Assembly (NCBI GenBank): GCA_012516785.1
Contig: JAAYWH010000074.1
Location: 1-64,000, forward strand
Length of the DNA: 64,000 bases
Source of the DNA: Methanomicrobiales archaeon
GTDB lineage: Archaea > Halobacteriota > Methanomicrobia > Methanomicrobiales > Methanospirillaceae
Reading direction: 5' to 3'
In this document: positions 27,969-36,785 of the stretch, in pieces
Position numbering within the stretch: the stretch's first letter is position 1
Layout of the letters: each line of letters begins with the position of its first letter
Translations under genes and position numbers: made by a program
Notes under the pieces: model-generated
What the model saw: only the letters and a program-made list of their open reading frames with translations
Told to the model about the DNA's origin: nothing
Databases searched by the model: none

Positions 27969-28649
27969 CTATTTGAGAGTATCCGTCTGCTTTGCAGGAC
28001 AAAAATTGCAGATGGAATAAGGTACTTCTTTTTCTTTGTCACGGACGGGACAGAAATACACCCCATTATGATCCTCAACACGAAATCCCCCCGGGAAAGG
28101 CATTCCAACAGGATGGCCCGGCCCTTCGAGTACAAACATCTGGAACGCCGCGATCAGGAAGTAAAAAAGGCCTTGGTAGGGAGAATTGAAGCCGGGGACA
28201 TAGTCTGATTGTGTCTCGCGTGAAAAGCAGGCTTTCTGGACCATCAGGAAATACTCTGATATCAATACCTGGTCGGTAAGGGTTTCGCGCATTTTCCAAA
28301 ACGACCCGTTGCGGAACATCAGCATAATCTGGTGGTGAGCACCAAACAACTGTTGGATAAAGAACGGGCGGACTGCCTCACGGTAGGGGGATGGAAGATG
28401 TTCGACCTCATGATGCAGTCTGCCACAGATGACCTGCAGGGCTAAGACCGAATATTTTTCCAGTTCCCGGGCAATTTTCTCGGCAAGTTCCCCTTTTGTG
28501 GAAGATGCCTTGAGGTGTTCACAGATATCCCTGATTGCGGTGTAATCAGCGACAGAATATCCCGTGGGGCCATTACCGGGTACGGTGGGAAGCATTCCCA
28601 TTCTGTCTTTTTCTGTAGGTGTGAGCAGTAAAAATATCTTCTCCTGCAC
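27969..28649 (-). CDS. DUF2115 (UPF0305) family protein
   Basis: This 226-residue protein has the family ending: a pair of cysteines in VYFCPVRDKEKEVPYSICNFCPAKQ and a central helical region rich in aromatic residues (GLFYFLIAAFQMFV). DUF2115 occurs almost only in methanogens and has no assigned function; the cysteines suggest metal or cluster binding. It is an isolated gene. Confidence 0.75.
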   Translation of the reverse strand: MQEKIFLLLTPTEKDRMGMLPTVPGNGPTGYSVADYTAIRDICEHLKASSTKGELAEKIARELEKYSVLALQVICGRLHHEVEHLPSPYREAVRPFFIQQLFGAHHQIMLMFRNGSFWKMRETLTDQVLISEYFLMVQKACFSRETQSDYVPGFNSPYQGLFYFLIAAFQMFVLEGPGHPVGMPFPGGFRVEDHNGVYFCPVRDKEKEVPYSICNFCPAKQTDTLK

Positions 28650-28748
28650 TATCCTGGTGTTATGTACATCGGATACATGGGAACCGACTGATCCACCCGG
28701 GTCTCCATCAGTTTAGAATAAAATGGAAGCAGTTGCCTTTCAGACCTT

Positions 28749-29171
28749 TCAGGTTCCTGTACCACTCTTCTTGACAAGGAAGTAGGAAGCAGCCAGAGCA
28801 ATTATCACTACTCCGAGCGCTATCATTCCTTCACTATTCAACGCTTCCGCTCCCTCAACAAAGGGATCGAGAAGGATAATTTTCCGGGAGACGGCAATGA
28901 TTGCGACAAGGATGATGATCTCAACATGAATCTCATTCTTGATGAGGTATGCCTTGATCGTCTCAAGCAGCTCGATACCTATCAGAATCAGGAGAAAATA
29001 ACCAAAAATATCGAGTATCTCATGATTGGAAAGGTGATAAGAGAGATCAGCTACCAGTGCAGAGTATATGATAACTAGCAGCTCAATGACCCCGAAAAAG
29101 ATGACCACTCCAAGCATGATCATGAGTGCGTAATACACTCCCTTTTCGAATTTGTTTACGGTCTCGAGCAT
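28749..29171 (-). CDS. PsiE-family membrane protein
   Basis: This 140-residue protein has four membrane helices. The conserved PsiE segment ILDIFGYFLLILIGIELLETIK is followed by HVEIIILVAIIAVSRKIILLD. In bacteria PsiE is induced by phosphate starvation; its function is unknown and methanogen relatives are common. It is read divergently from the PEGA-domain gene. Confidence 0.75.
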   Translation of the reverse strand: MLETVNKFEKGVYYALMIMLGVVIFFGVIELLVIIYSALVADLSYHLSNHEILDIFGYFLLILIGIELLETIKAYLIKNEIHVEIIILVAIIAVSRKIILLDPFVEGAEALNSEGMIALGVVIIALAASYFLVKKSGTGT

Positions 29172-29284
29172 CTGTTTTACCCTCTCGCCTTTCCTTTGTT
29201 CTCATGGAGGTTATCAGTGCTGCCGGATATACCTGCCGGGAAACATATATCAAGGGTTAAATAATTGGATGCATTTCCCTTATC

Positions 29285-30565
29285 ATGAACAAGTCGGTTC
29301 TTATCGGGATCACTTTCATCATGGCATTTTCACTTGTCGCATCGGGAGCCAGCCAGCAGGGTACCGGTGAAGCTGTCGGATACTTCTCCGTTGCATCAGT
29401 CCCGGGAGAGGCACAGGTTGTCATGGACAGTATCTATCGGGGAAATACCCCTGTTGTTGTCCCGGTTCCTCTGGCTGGAACGCCCTCCCATACCCTCACA
29501 GTATCCAAGCCCGGATATCTCCCCTGGGTTCGGACCTATGAAACCGGTCCAGGTGCGGGACAGACGTTCGCCGTCAATGCCGTGTTAGAACCAAGCGCCG
29601 AGAGGGGCACGCTTATTGTCACCACCTCTCCAGCTGGTGCCCTTGTGACTATAGACGGAACGGGGGGGCAGCAAGCCCCGTGGACCTACCGCGATATCCC
29701 CTCGGGAAGCCATGTTGTCCGCGCTTTTCTGTCTGGGTTCCAACCCTACCTCACTATTGTGAACGTACCTCCCGGGGGTACTATCACCGTTGATGCATCC
29801 CTGTTACCGCTCTCACGGATAGGGGCACTCCAGGTGAAGAGTAATCCTGGAGGAGCAGATATCTACATTGACGGATTTTACAGCGGATCAACGGCCACAA
29901 CCGTGGGAAACCTTGCAGCAGGAGAACATTTCGTGACACTCCGGCTGGCAGGATATCAGGACTGGCTTGGAACCGTTGACATACCGGAGAACTCTGTCGC
30001 ATTCATCGATGCCCGGCTCGAGGTTGCTTCCGCTCCAACAACCGGCGACATCCTTGTCTCGTCAAATCCCCCGGGTGCAGCTGTCTTCAATGATGAGGTA
30101 TATGTGGGGAATACCATGCCTGATGATGCCCTCGATCTGACAGGTCTCCTTCCGGGATTCCATACTATCCGTCTGGAGCTGCAGAACTATCAGGATTTTA
30201 CCGTTCAGGTTGAGGTGGAATCCGGGCAGATCCGGATAGTGGACGCGGACATGGTCCTGGCAACAAACCCTTCACAGAGTGGGAGCCTTCTGGTCAATTC
30301 AGATCCACAAGGTGCGAATGTCTTTCTGGATAATGCATGTATAGGTATCACTCCCCTGTCAGTTCCTTCTGTGACTGCAGGAAACCATACCCTCCTGATC
30401 CGGCTTGCTGGATACAATGACTATTCTACCACTTTTACGATAGCTCCAGGAGAAGCGGTTCAGATCCAGGCAGCACTTGGACCTGCGGCGACACCAATAA
30501 ACATCGGTATTCTCACGCTCTCCGCTGCTGCAGTGGCAATGATATTCTTCCTCCGGAAAAAATAA
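29285..30565 (+). CDS. Secreted PEGA-repeat surface protein with C-terminal membrane anchor
   Basis: This 426-residue protein has a signal peptide (residues 1-23, ending VASGASQ). Five tandem PEGA domains of about 70 residues follow, each with the pattern strand, PxGAxVxxDxxxxGxTP, HTLxxxxxGYxxW/Y. The blocks start near residues 30, 108, 185, 262 and 334. The C-terminus is a membrane helix followed by RKK. This makes a cell-surface rod anchored at the C-terminus. PEGA domains are common in methanogen S-layer-associated proteins and probably mediate adhesion or cell-wall contacts. No partner genes are adjacent. Confidence 0.85.
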   Translation: MNKSVLIGITFIMAFSLVASGASQQGTGEAVGYFSVASVPGEAQVVMDSIYRGNTPVVVPVPLAGTPSHTLTVSKPGYLPWVRTYETGPGAGQTFAVNAVLEPSAERGTLIVTTSPAGALVTIDGTGGQQAPWTYRDIPSGSHVVRAFLSGFQPYLTIVNVPPGGTITVDASLLPLSRIGALQVKSNPGGADIYIDGFYSGSTATTVGNLAAGEHFVTLRLAGYQDWLGTVDIPENSVAFIDARLEVASAPTTGDILVSSNPPGAAVFNDEVYVGNTMPDDALDLTGLLPGFHTIRLELQNYQDFTVQVEVESGQIRIVDADMVLATNPSQSGSLLVNSDPQGANVFLDNACIGITPLSVPSVTAGNHTLLIRLAGYNDYSTTFTIAPGEAVQIQAALGPAATPINIGILTLSAAAVAMIFFLRKK

Positions 30566-30658
30566 CCTTTTTTGGGAACTGCAAAAAAATGGCATAAGAA
30601 CGACGTGAGGATCTTCTCGCTGTACCTGATCACCTCTAAGAACTCTTCTGGTGTGATA

Positions 30659-31123
30659 TCATTCCTGACTATGGTTGAGCTGAGCTGCCATGATGATGCG
30701 ATCCTCACCACCTCCAAAATATCCTTTCTGGAGAGAGATCCCCCTGAATCCCACTTTGTGATAAAGATTTCGTGCAGCATAATTCTCTGGTGCCACAGAG
30801 AGATATGCATCTGCAACACCCCTCTGCAAAAAGATGCCAAGCAGAGTCGTGACAAGGTCCGAACCTATTTGTCTTCGGCGACAGGTTGGGGCTACCCTGA
30901 GACGAAGGATCCATGCTTCTGAAGATCCTCCTTCGCAGAACGCACCAATACAGTATCCTGCCGGGGTTCCTTTCAGTTCTGCAACCAGGAATGTCGAAGG
31001 ATACAATACTGACGCCTGCCGGATGAAGACGGAAGAGGGGTACGTCGCACCCTTTTCCTGTATCTCAAGGAGGCAGATCCCGGAATAATCCCCCTCCCGG
31101 AACAGCCTGATATGAGAATCCAT
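30659..31123 (-). CDS. GNAT-family N-acetyltransferase
   Basis: The 154-residue protein has the GNAT fold. EAWILRLRVAPTCRRRQIGSDLV contains the R/Q-x-x-G-x-G/A-like acetyl-CoA loop (RRRQIGS), and YLSVAPENYAARNLYHKVGF is the usual motif B ending. It resembles RimI-type enzymes, which acetylate protein N-termini; the substrate is unknown. It follows moaE with an 8-base gap and probably shares its transcript. Confidence 0.8.
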   Translation of the reverse strand: MDSHIRLFREGDYSGICLLEIQEKGATYPSSVFIRQASVLYPSTFLVAELKGTPAGYCIGAFCEGGSSEAWILRLRVAPTCRRRQIGSDLVTTLLGIFLQRGVADAYLSVAPENYAARNLYHKVGFRGISLQKGYFGGGEDRIIMAAQLNHSQE

Positions 31124-31131
31124 AAGTAAGG

Positions 31132-31545
31132 TCAGGCAGTTCCAGGATGGTGATCACCCGGAACCCATCGGGAACCTCCCTTCGTATGCTCCTTTTTCCA
31201 GATGGGGACACTCTCCTTGATTTTGTCAATGATGTACTCGCATGCCTGGAACGCAGATTTCCGGTGGGGGGATCCGACCACTATCATCACAATATGATCG
31301 CCCACCTGGAGTCTTCCGATGCGATGGACGATATCGATCGAGTTGACTTGAAACAGAGCCATTGCCCGGTCCTGTATGAGGGTCAGCTCTTCCAGGGCTA
31401 CCTCCTTGTATGCTTCAAGATCCATTGATGTGATATCATCATCCCTGACAATGCCGGTGAAGGTGACTATCCCTCCAGTCTGACGGGTCCGGGCGGCCTC
31501 GATATACTCTCCCGGATTAAAATCGTCCTCGGTTACTTCTATCAT
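31132..31545 (-). CDS. moaE: Molybdopterin synthase catalytic subunit MoaE
   Basis: The 137-residue protein has TGGIVTFTGIVRDDD near the N-terminus, VHRIGRLQVGD, and the catalytic region HRKSAFQACEYIIDKIKESVPIWKKE with active-site lysines. It transfers sulfur from MoaD thiocarboxylate into precursor Z to make molybdopterin, needed in methanogens for tungsten or molybdenum formylmethanofuran dehydrogenase and formate dehydrogenase. MoaD is not adjacent. Confidence 0.92.
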   Translation of the reverse strand: MIEVTEDDFNPGEYIEAARTRQTGGIVTFTGIVRDDDITSMDLEAYKEVALEELTLIQDRAMALFQVNSIDIVHRIGRLQVGDHIVMIVVGSPHRKSAFQACEYIIDKIKESVPIWKKEHTKGGSRWVPGDHHPGTA

Positions 31546-31738
31546 TCCTGTCTATCCTTTCTTAATCTCATGCCTATTATTTCACACCTTCCCCATAACG
31601 ATTTACCTGGAGATACCCTGATTTTTGGGAATGATACCTGGATCCGGCCATCCCACATGGTGATACCGATGGCTTGATCAAAGGATTTGGACGGGTTTTA
31701 TATGAGAGGAAATGAGAGGGAATATAGGGAGAACCCGG

Positions 31739-32074
31739 ATGGACCTTGTCTTTTATACCGATGCGATAAAAATTCTCGCGTTATTCTTCTCCCTGGTCGG
31801 GGCCGTGCTGATCGGGTACGGAGGCGTTGCTGCCGCCATCAAAGTGGTTCTCAGAGAAGTATTCAGGCGTCCCTACAGTTATAATCTCATCAGGCGCGAA
31901 TTTACCAGCAAGATTGTATTCGGGCTTGAATTTTTCATCGCCTCAGATGTCCTCACTACGCTTATTGCTCCCACGCAGGAAGAGATCATCCTTCTGGCGG
32001 TGGTGGTGGTTATCCGGACCATACTCGGATACTTCCTCGCTCGGGAGACGGTGGAATACCAGCTCGAACCATGA
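31739..32074 (+). CDS. DUF1622-family small membrane protein
   Basis: From the ATG at 31739 the product has 111 residues (MDLVFYTDAIKILAL). It has a membrane helix at about 9-32 and the conserved block FTSKIVFGLEFFIASDVLTTLIAP, then a final helix containing VVVVIRTILGYFL. This matches DUF1622. The function is unknown. An upstream ATG at 31712 would add nine charged residues. A TATA-like TTTTATATGA (31696-31705) lies about 35-43 bases before the ATG. Confidence 0.75.
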   Translation: MDLVFYTDAIKILALFFSLVGAVLIGYGGVAAAIKVVLREVFRRPYSYNLIRREFTSKIVFGLEFFIASDVLTTLIAPTQEEIILLAVVVVIRTILGYFLARETVEYQLEP

Positions 32075-32401
32075 TACGCAGCTGAATTTTTTTCATCTAA
32101 AAAATTGCTGGAATACAAATAAACATTTGCTGGTCCTGGTTTCTGATTGAGGAAGGGTAAGCAATTTTTCGAAAGGGGGAGAATGGCAATTTTGGCGACC
32201 TTAATGAAGCATGGTCTCCTTTTTTCCTGATGCTTCCGGATGAAACTTAACCATATCTCCTTGAAATCTTCGGTAGGAAACACTGGGAATGACAGTATTC
32301 GCATCTCCCTTCCCTGCAAATGAAAAACAACCGTGTGACGATACACAAGAATAAATAAATATTTCCGGTGATCCGGCAAAGTCCACACTGGGAAACATCC
32401 A
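32075..32401. other. Gap without a supported gene
   Basis: These 327 bases hold only reverse-strand frames that overlap DUF1622 and lack any family likeness. The region before 32402 is moderately AT-rich (AAATAAATATTTCC near 32352-32366) and probably carries the TPR gene promoter. Confidence 0.3.
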
Positions 32402-33160
32402 GTGAACAATACCGGGATTGATCCTCACAAACCAGGGGAGGACGCGGCTATCATTGTTTCAGAAGCGGCAGGGCTTGCTGATGAGGGCAGGTATCAGGAA
32501 GCACTCCCGCTCTTCGATAAGGTACCTGAAACCGGCTTTTCCCGCCCTGAAATGCTGGTAAAAAGAGCCCTGACGCTTGGCAGGATTGGTCTCTTCTCAG
32601 AAGCTATCAGGTGTTGTGAAAAGGCGATATGCCGTGCTCCCCGATTTTCCGATGCCTGGTTTGTGCGCGGGCTCATGCGGTATTACCTTTCCAGGGCATC
32701 ACTTGCGATTGAATGCCTCGATATGGCTTTGTCTTTGGATCCGGCACACACGGAAGCATGTTTCATCAAGGGGAATTGTACCTACAAGACACATGATCCG
32801 GCGAAAGCGGTTGCTGCGTACGAAAAAGCCCTCACCCTCTCTTCCACCTATCCGAAACCTCTGTACAACCGGTGTGTGTGCCTTGCTGACCTGGGGAGAT
32901 TTGAAGAATCATTGGCATCGTACGATGCATGTATCAGGATTAATCCCGGGGTCTCTGTTGTGCATGCCAACCGCGGAGTAACCCATGCCGGTCTTGAGCG
33001 GTATCAGGAAGCGCTTGAAGCGTTTGAAGAAGCCCTCAGACTTGATCCAGAGGATATCACTGCCCTGAATAATATCTGTCTCCTGCTGTCGAGGCTTCGC
33101 AGGGATAACGAGGCAATCGAGTATCATGCAAGGGCCAGTCGTGGAGCTGAAGGGTTTTGA
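32402..33160 (+). CDS. TPR-repeat protein
   Basis: This 252-residue protein starts at GTG. About six tetratricopeptide repeats of 34 residues follow in register from residue 18, such as GRYQEALPLFDKVP, GLFSEAIRCCEKAICRAP, DPAKAVAAYEKALTLS, GRFEESLASYDACIRINP and ERYQEALEAFEEALRLDP. It forms a helical scaffold for protein contacts; the partner is unknown. No signal peptide is seen, so it is cytosolic. Confidence 0.85.
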   Translation: MNNTGIDPHKPGEDAAIIVSEAAGLADEGRYQEALPLFDKVPETGFSRPEMLVKRALTLGRIGLFSEAIRCCEKAICRAPRFSDAWFVRGLMRYYLSRASLAIECLDMALSLDPAHTEACFIKGNCTYKTHDPAKAVAAYEKALTLSSTYPKPLYNRCVCLADLGRFEESLASYDACIRINPGVSVVHANRGVTHAGLERYQEALEAFEEALRLDPEDITALNNICLLLSRLRRDNEAIEYHARASRGAEGF

Positions 33161-33267
33161 TCGGCGGGTCTGGTGATACAGGATGAAAGGAATACCAATC
33201 AAACCAGAGAAATCATCTCCCTTCACTCTGGTCTCTGACCAAAAATCCTATAAGACGTGAATTCATC

Positions 33268-34074
33268 ATGTCCCCCATCCTTGCCATTGCTGCTATCGTG
33301 CTTGCCCTTGCTACTGCCTTTATTGCAGCGATGGCCGGAGTGGGCGGTGGTTTTCTCTATGTCCCAATCCTCACTCTGATCTTCGGGCTTGCACCCGCAG
33401 AGGCTGTCGGAACAAGCCTCGTTGTAATCATCTTTACCACTCTTGCTGCCTCAGTATCCTACCTGCGACAGGGACGGATCTTCTTCCGCAGTACGCTCTG
33501 CCTGATAGTCCCAGGAATGACCGGTGCCATCATTGGAGCATATGCTACCGTTTTCGTGCCAGGCACTCTCATAAGCGTTCTCTTCTCCCTGATAGTCGGT
33601 TTCCTGTCCATAAAACTGCTCTTCCCCTCCTTCCCCCTTGTCTGGCCGGTTACTGCCGGGCCTTCCTGCGACGAGGTCTGCAATGACTGCTTCTCTTTGA
33701 GCGTGAAGCACAGGATCTATTACCTCCACTATCTCGCATGGGGACTGATGTCCGGCCTTGCGAGCGGCCTGGTTGGAATCGGAGGGGGGGTGATCAATGT
33801 ACCTGCGCTGGTAACCGCCGGGATGCCGGTCCATTTTGCCACCGCAACCTCTACCCTCGTCGTCTTCTTTACTTCGATGACAGGGGGTGGGATCCATGCC
33901 CTACTTGGCCACGTTGAGACCACCTACGTAGTTTTGTTCTCCACAGGAGCTCTTATCGGGGGGTATACCGGGGCATACTTTGCCCCGAGAGCTCCGGAGC
34001 GGACACTCAGGAGAGCAATAGGTCTCCTTTTTGCAGGAATTGCTGTAGCAATGGGGGTTGGTAGTCTCCTGTAG
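33268..34074 (+). CDS. TauE/SafE-family membrane permease
   Basis: This 268-residue protein has about eight membrane helices in two halves, each starting with the family Gly-rich motif (AGVGGGFLYVPIL and VGIGGGVINVPALV). The TauE/SafE (DUF81) family moves sulfite, sulfoacetate or other organosulfur anions, and its substrate often cannot be read from sequence. Between the halves a cytoplasmic loop has three close cysteines (CDEVCNDC), which is unusual and could bind metal. Confidence 0.85.
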   Translation: MSPILAIAAIVLALATAFIAAMAGVGGGFLYVPILTLIFGLAPAEAVGTSLVVIIFTTLAASVSYLRQGRIFFRSTLCLIVPGMTGAIIGAYATVFVPGTLISVLFSLIVGFLSIKLLFPSFPLVWPVTAGPSCDEVCNDCFSLSVKHRIYYLHYLAWGLMSGLASGLVGIGGGVINVPALVTAGMPVHFATATSTLVVFFTSMTGGGIHALLGHVETTYVVLFSTGALIGGYTGAYFAPRAPERTLRRAIGLLFAGIAVAMGVGSLL

Positions 34075-34272
34075 GAAGGACATTATGTACTATTTGATTA
34101 AGGGAGAACCCTGCCAACTATCCAATGGAGGGCGCTATTTCCGATCATAGCGATGGTTCACGTTTGAGGGGAGGATCCGGAATGCACCTCATAATAACCT
34201 GTCAGGAATCCGGCAGCACTGCAGGTTTTTTTGATCCGGCAGGGATATCATCTTCCAGTGAAAGAGGGTGCA

Positions 34273-35463
34273 ATGATGTCCGAAACGGCATTCCGGGTTC
34301 CGAGAAGTACCTGTCAGCTGTTCGGTACCATTAAAGCGCTTTCGACGATAAAAAATGCCATTATCCTTGTTCATGGTCCGAAGGGATGCGTTTACCACAT
34401 TAATTATATTCTTGGTCTTAGGGGTGACCGGCCAAGTGAGATATTTTCAACGTGTCTCGATGAGCACGATGTGATTTTTGGCGCTGAGGAGAAACTCACC
34501 AGGGCAATAACCGAGCTTGACGGGACATTTCATCCCGACTTTCTTTTTGTTCTCTCCTGCTGTGCATCAGGAATCATTGGCGAGGATGTGAATGCTGCCG
34601 TAAGTGGTGCATCCATCAGGTCACGGGCGATTGCCATAGAATCAGGTGGCTTTGAAGGGGATCACGCAGGAGGCTATAAGCACACCCTTGCCCGTATCGC
34701 ATCAATCCTTGCAGAAAAAACTGGGGATTCACTCCCCTCCACGATCAACCTGATTGGGGTGCTTCGGGCCGGGCCTGATCTCCAGGAAATACGGGATATT
34801 CTTGCCAGATCGGGGATCTCAGTCAATGCCGTACTCACTGCAGGGCTTCGGAAGGACCAGCTCCTTCGCATGGGGGATGTATCCCTGAATGTTGTGGTCT
34901 GCGAAGCATCGGGGATGGATGCCGCCCAGGAACTCTTCGAAAAATTTGGTACTCCTTATGTACTGTGTGACCTCCCTGTCGGGGGAAGAGCTACTGAAAC
35001 CTTTCTGGAAAAGATCCGGACAGCGCTTTTGCTCCCTCACAATGAAGAAAAGCAGAGAGTGGATACGGACCTTCCCCTCCCTCAGTCCTCACTCCGTATC
35101 GCCATCTTTTCAGGGCCAACCCGTGCCATCGCGCTCTCCCGGTTTCTCGGCGATCTCTCATGCCTGCCTTCCCTCATCGTTCTGGACTTCCCGCCCCCCT
35201 CATTCGATCAGATAAATGAGGCTGCAGGAAAGGATTGCCTGATTCTCATTGAACCAGATCATCGGGCAATTCAAGAAGCACTGGTCGGACAGAAGATTGA
35301 CCTGATCCTGGGCGGGATGCTGGAACGTCCTCTTGCCTCCCTCCTTGGTATCCGGGTTATCGACGTGATGCACGGCAGTCAGCGAACCGTCGGGTTCGAA
35401 GGCGCCCGGATTCTCTCGGAACTGATATCCGGAATGGGCACACCAGATGCCCGTTCTCCGTAA
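34273..35463 (+). CDS. Nitrogenase component 1-like (NifD/K/E/N superfamily) protein, orphan
   Basis: From the ATG at 34273 (after GAGGG) the product has 396 residues. The N-terminus carries P-cluster-type cysteine motifs: RSTCQLFG, LVHGPKGC and LSCCASGIIGEDV, with EHDVIFGAEEKL between. This is the nitrogenase alpha/beta superfamily pattern. It does not match CfbD of F430 synthesis, whose N-terminus is different, and it lacks the FeMo-cofactor His/Cys context of NifD as far as I can see. No nifH-like reductase and no second subunit is adjacent. It could be a cofactor scaffold or a distinct reductase; the substrate is unknown. Confidence 0.75.
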   Translation: MMSETAFRVPRSTCQLFGTIKALSTIKNAIILVHGPKGCVYHINYILGLRGDRPSEIFSTCLDEHDVIFGAEEKLTRAITELDGTFHPDFLFVLSCCASGIIGEDVNAAVSGASIRSRAIAIESGGFEGDHAGGYKHTLARIASILAEKTGDSLPSTINLIGVLRAGPDLQEIRDILARSGISVNAVLTAGLRKDQLLRMGDVSLNVVVCEASGMDAAQELFEKFGTPYVLCDLPVGGRATETFLEKIRTALLLPHNEEKQRVDTDLPLPQSSLRIAIFSGPTRAIALSRFLGDLSCLPSLIVLDFPPPSFDQINEAAGKDCLILIEPDHRAIQEALVGQKIDLILGGMLERPLASLLGIRVIDVMHGSQRTVGFEGARILSELISGMGTPDARSP

Positions 35464-35798
35464 CTGATCAACTCCATATCGGAAAAAAGAGGTCCCCATT
35501 TATCATTTTTCTTCTTAAAACCAAAAAAATTGGTATAGAAGTATTACTCCCCTCTTTCTGATCAATCCTGTGGGAAAATACAGGATTCGGAGCTTCCAAA
35601 TCCATGAGAAAAGGTGACATACCTTTCAATATGATCTGTAAGGAGATTTGTGTGCTCCAATCCGGTCTGTTGCATCGCGGGGGACCATCAGTGGCGGGTA
35701 TAAGCCAAAGGCTTAACTCCAGGGGATTGTCTATTACGCGATGTATTCCTTTTTATTATTTATCGGTAAAAAGGAGTTGAAATGCCGTTAACTCCACT
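35464..35798. other. Hairpin-containing gap
   Basis: This 335-base gap has no supported gene. Two perfect hairpins are present: AATCCTGT, 8-base loop, ACAGGATT (35564-35587) and TAAGCC-AAA-GGCTTA (35700-35714). The first may end the nitrogenase-like transcript. Confidence 0.35.
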
Positions 35799-36344
35799 TT
35801 ACAATGTGCTGTTCAATGCTTCCCTTGCCCCAGCATATTGTTCACTCCCATTCAATGCCTGCACCGAATCATTCCCAATAAGCCGGAAAGAGACAACAGT
35901 TCCGGTTGTTGCGTTCACCCTGAAGAACATACCCGGGCCTTCGATCTCATATCGGTCATCATCAAATACGGCTTTCGTTATGACTGGATCGAATGAATCA
36001 TTCTGGAAGAACGTCTGGATCCCATCGACCGCCCGGGTATGGAGGCTGGTATTGGCTATCGAATATACCGCATCTTGTCCTGAAAATTCAGCCCGTAATA
36101 CTGAGTAGTCGACAGGATTGATGAGAAACGAAGTATTGTGATTTGTTATTTGAAGAACCCCCTCCTGTACGGTAATATTGTTCACATTAATGGTATAACC
36201 GGGATTTTCCATGAATTCGCGAACCTGATCCTGGAGCGTTCCAAGTTCTTCCGGTGAAAGGCCCGGCCTGACCTCCGGTGTTGTACATCCGCAGAGAAAC
36301 ACCAGGAATGCGACAAGGAAAAGGGTGCAGAGTCTGGACATCAT
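35799..36344 (-). CDS. Secreted lipoprotein of unknown function
   Basis: This 181-residue protein has an N-terminal signal with a lipobox-like FLCGC (Cys20), so it is probably a lipid-anchored surface protein. The mature part is Asn- and Thr-rich and beta-strand-rich (INVNNITVQEGVLQITNHNT) with many N-glycosylation-type N-x-T/S sites. No family is recognised. It is a single gene, read toward the nitrogenase-like gene. Confidence 0.65.
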   Translation of the reverse strand: MMSRLCTLFLVAFLVFLCGCTTPEVRPGLSPEELGTLQDQVREFMENPGYTINVNNITVQEGVLQITNHNTSFLINPVDYSVLRAEFSGQDAVYSIANTSLHTRAVDGIQTFFQNDSFDPVITKAVFDDDRYEIEGPGMFFRVNATTGTVVSFRLIGNDSVQALNGSEQYAGAREALNSTL

Positions 36345-36785
36345 AGTAATCTCTCTCTTTCATTGGCTTTACAACGATTTAGAGGATCTGTTGCTGTTAT
36401 GAGGAAAAATGAGCCTGATCTTACTTAATGCCCTGGCATGATTCTCTGAAATTGAAAGGTGCAAATCTCCTTGGTGTAAGTCTCATCAGGCCGAAAACAA
36501 ACTCTGGTTCCGGGAAGATTGGATAAAAAATTACTCCTGCTGGATCCTCCTCCAGCCAATCAGTTCTGTACTACCTGGAAAATACAGGGCCTTGTGGAAC
36601 TCGTAAATCCCCTGGTGTGAACCGAAAGCGGCATACTCCTGTAATTATGCCATGAGATTTATGGTGGCTTATAAAAGCGGGACAGGATTTTATCTGATCA
36701 CTCCCCCCCCTGCCGCAAAAGAGTTGATCCAAGCCGGGATGAAGATGTTGCGGCACTCCCTCAAGATTCTTCCTGCATAAGTTCC
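36345..36785. other. Gap with one doubtful microORF
   Basis: This is 441 bases. A forward frame of 42 codons from ATG 36652 to TAA 36780 (MRFMVAYKSGTGFYLITPPP, ending LKILPA) looks partly protein-like. It lacks a ribosome site and a known family. A reverse frame (36571-36789) overlaps it. Neither is called as a gene. Confidence 0.3.

Noticed and set aside
30460-30855. 131-codon reverse frame
   Set aside because: It spans parts of the PEGA and GNAT genes antisense or out of frame, with no coherent protein.
34273-35463. Calling the nitrogenase-like gene cfbD (coenzyme F430 synthesis)
   Set aside because: The N-terminus has STCQLFG and KGC motifs rather than the CfbD-type start, and no cfbC neighbour is present.
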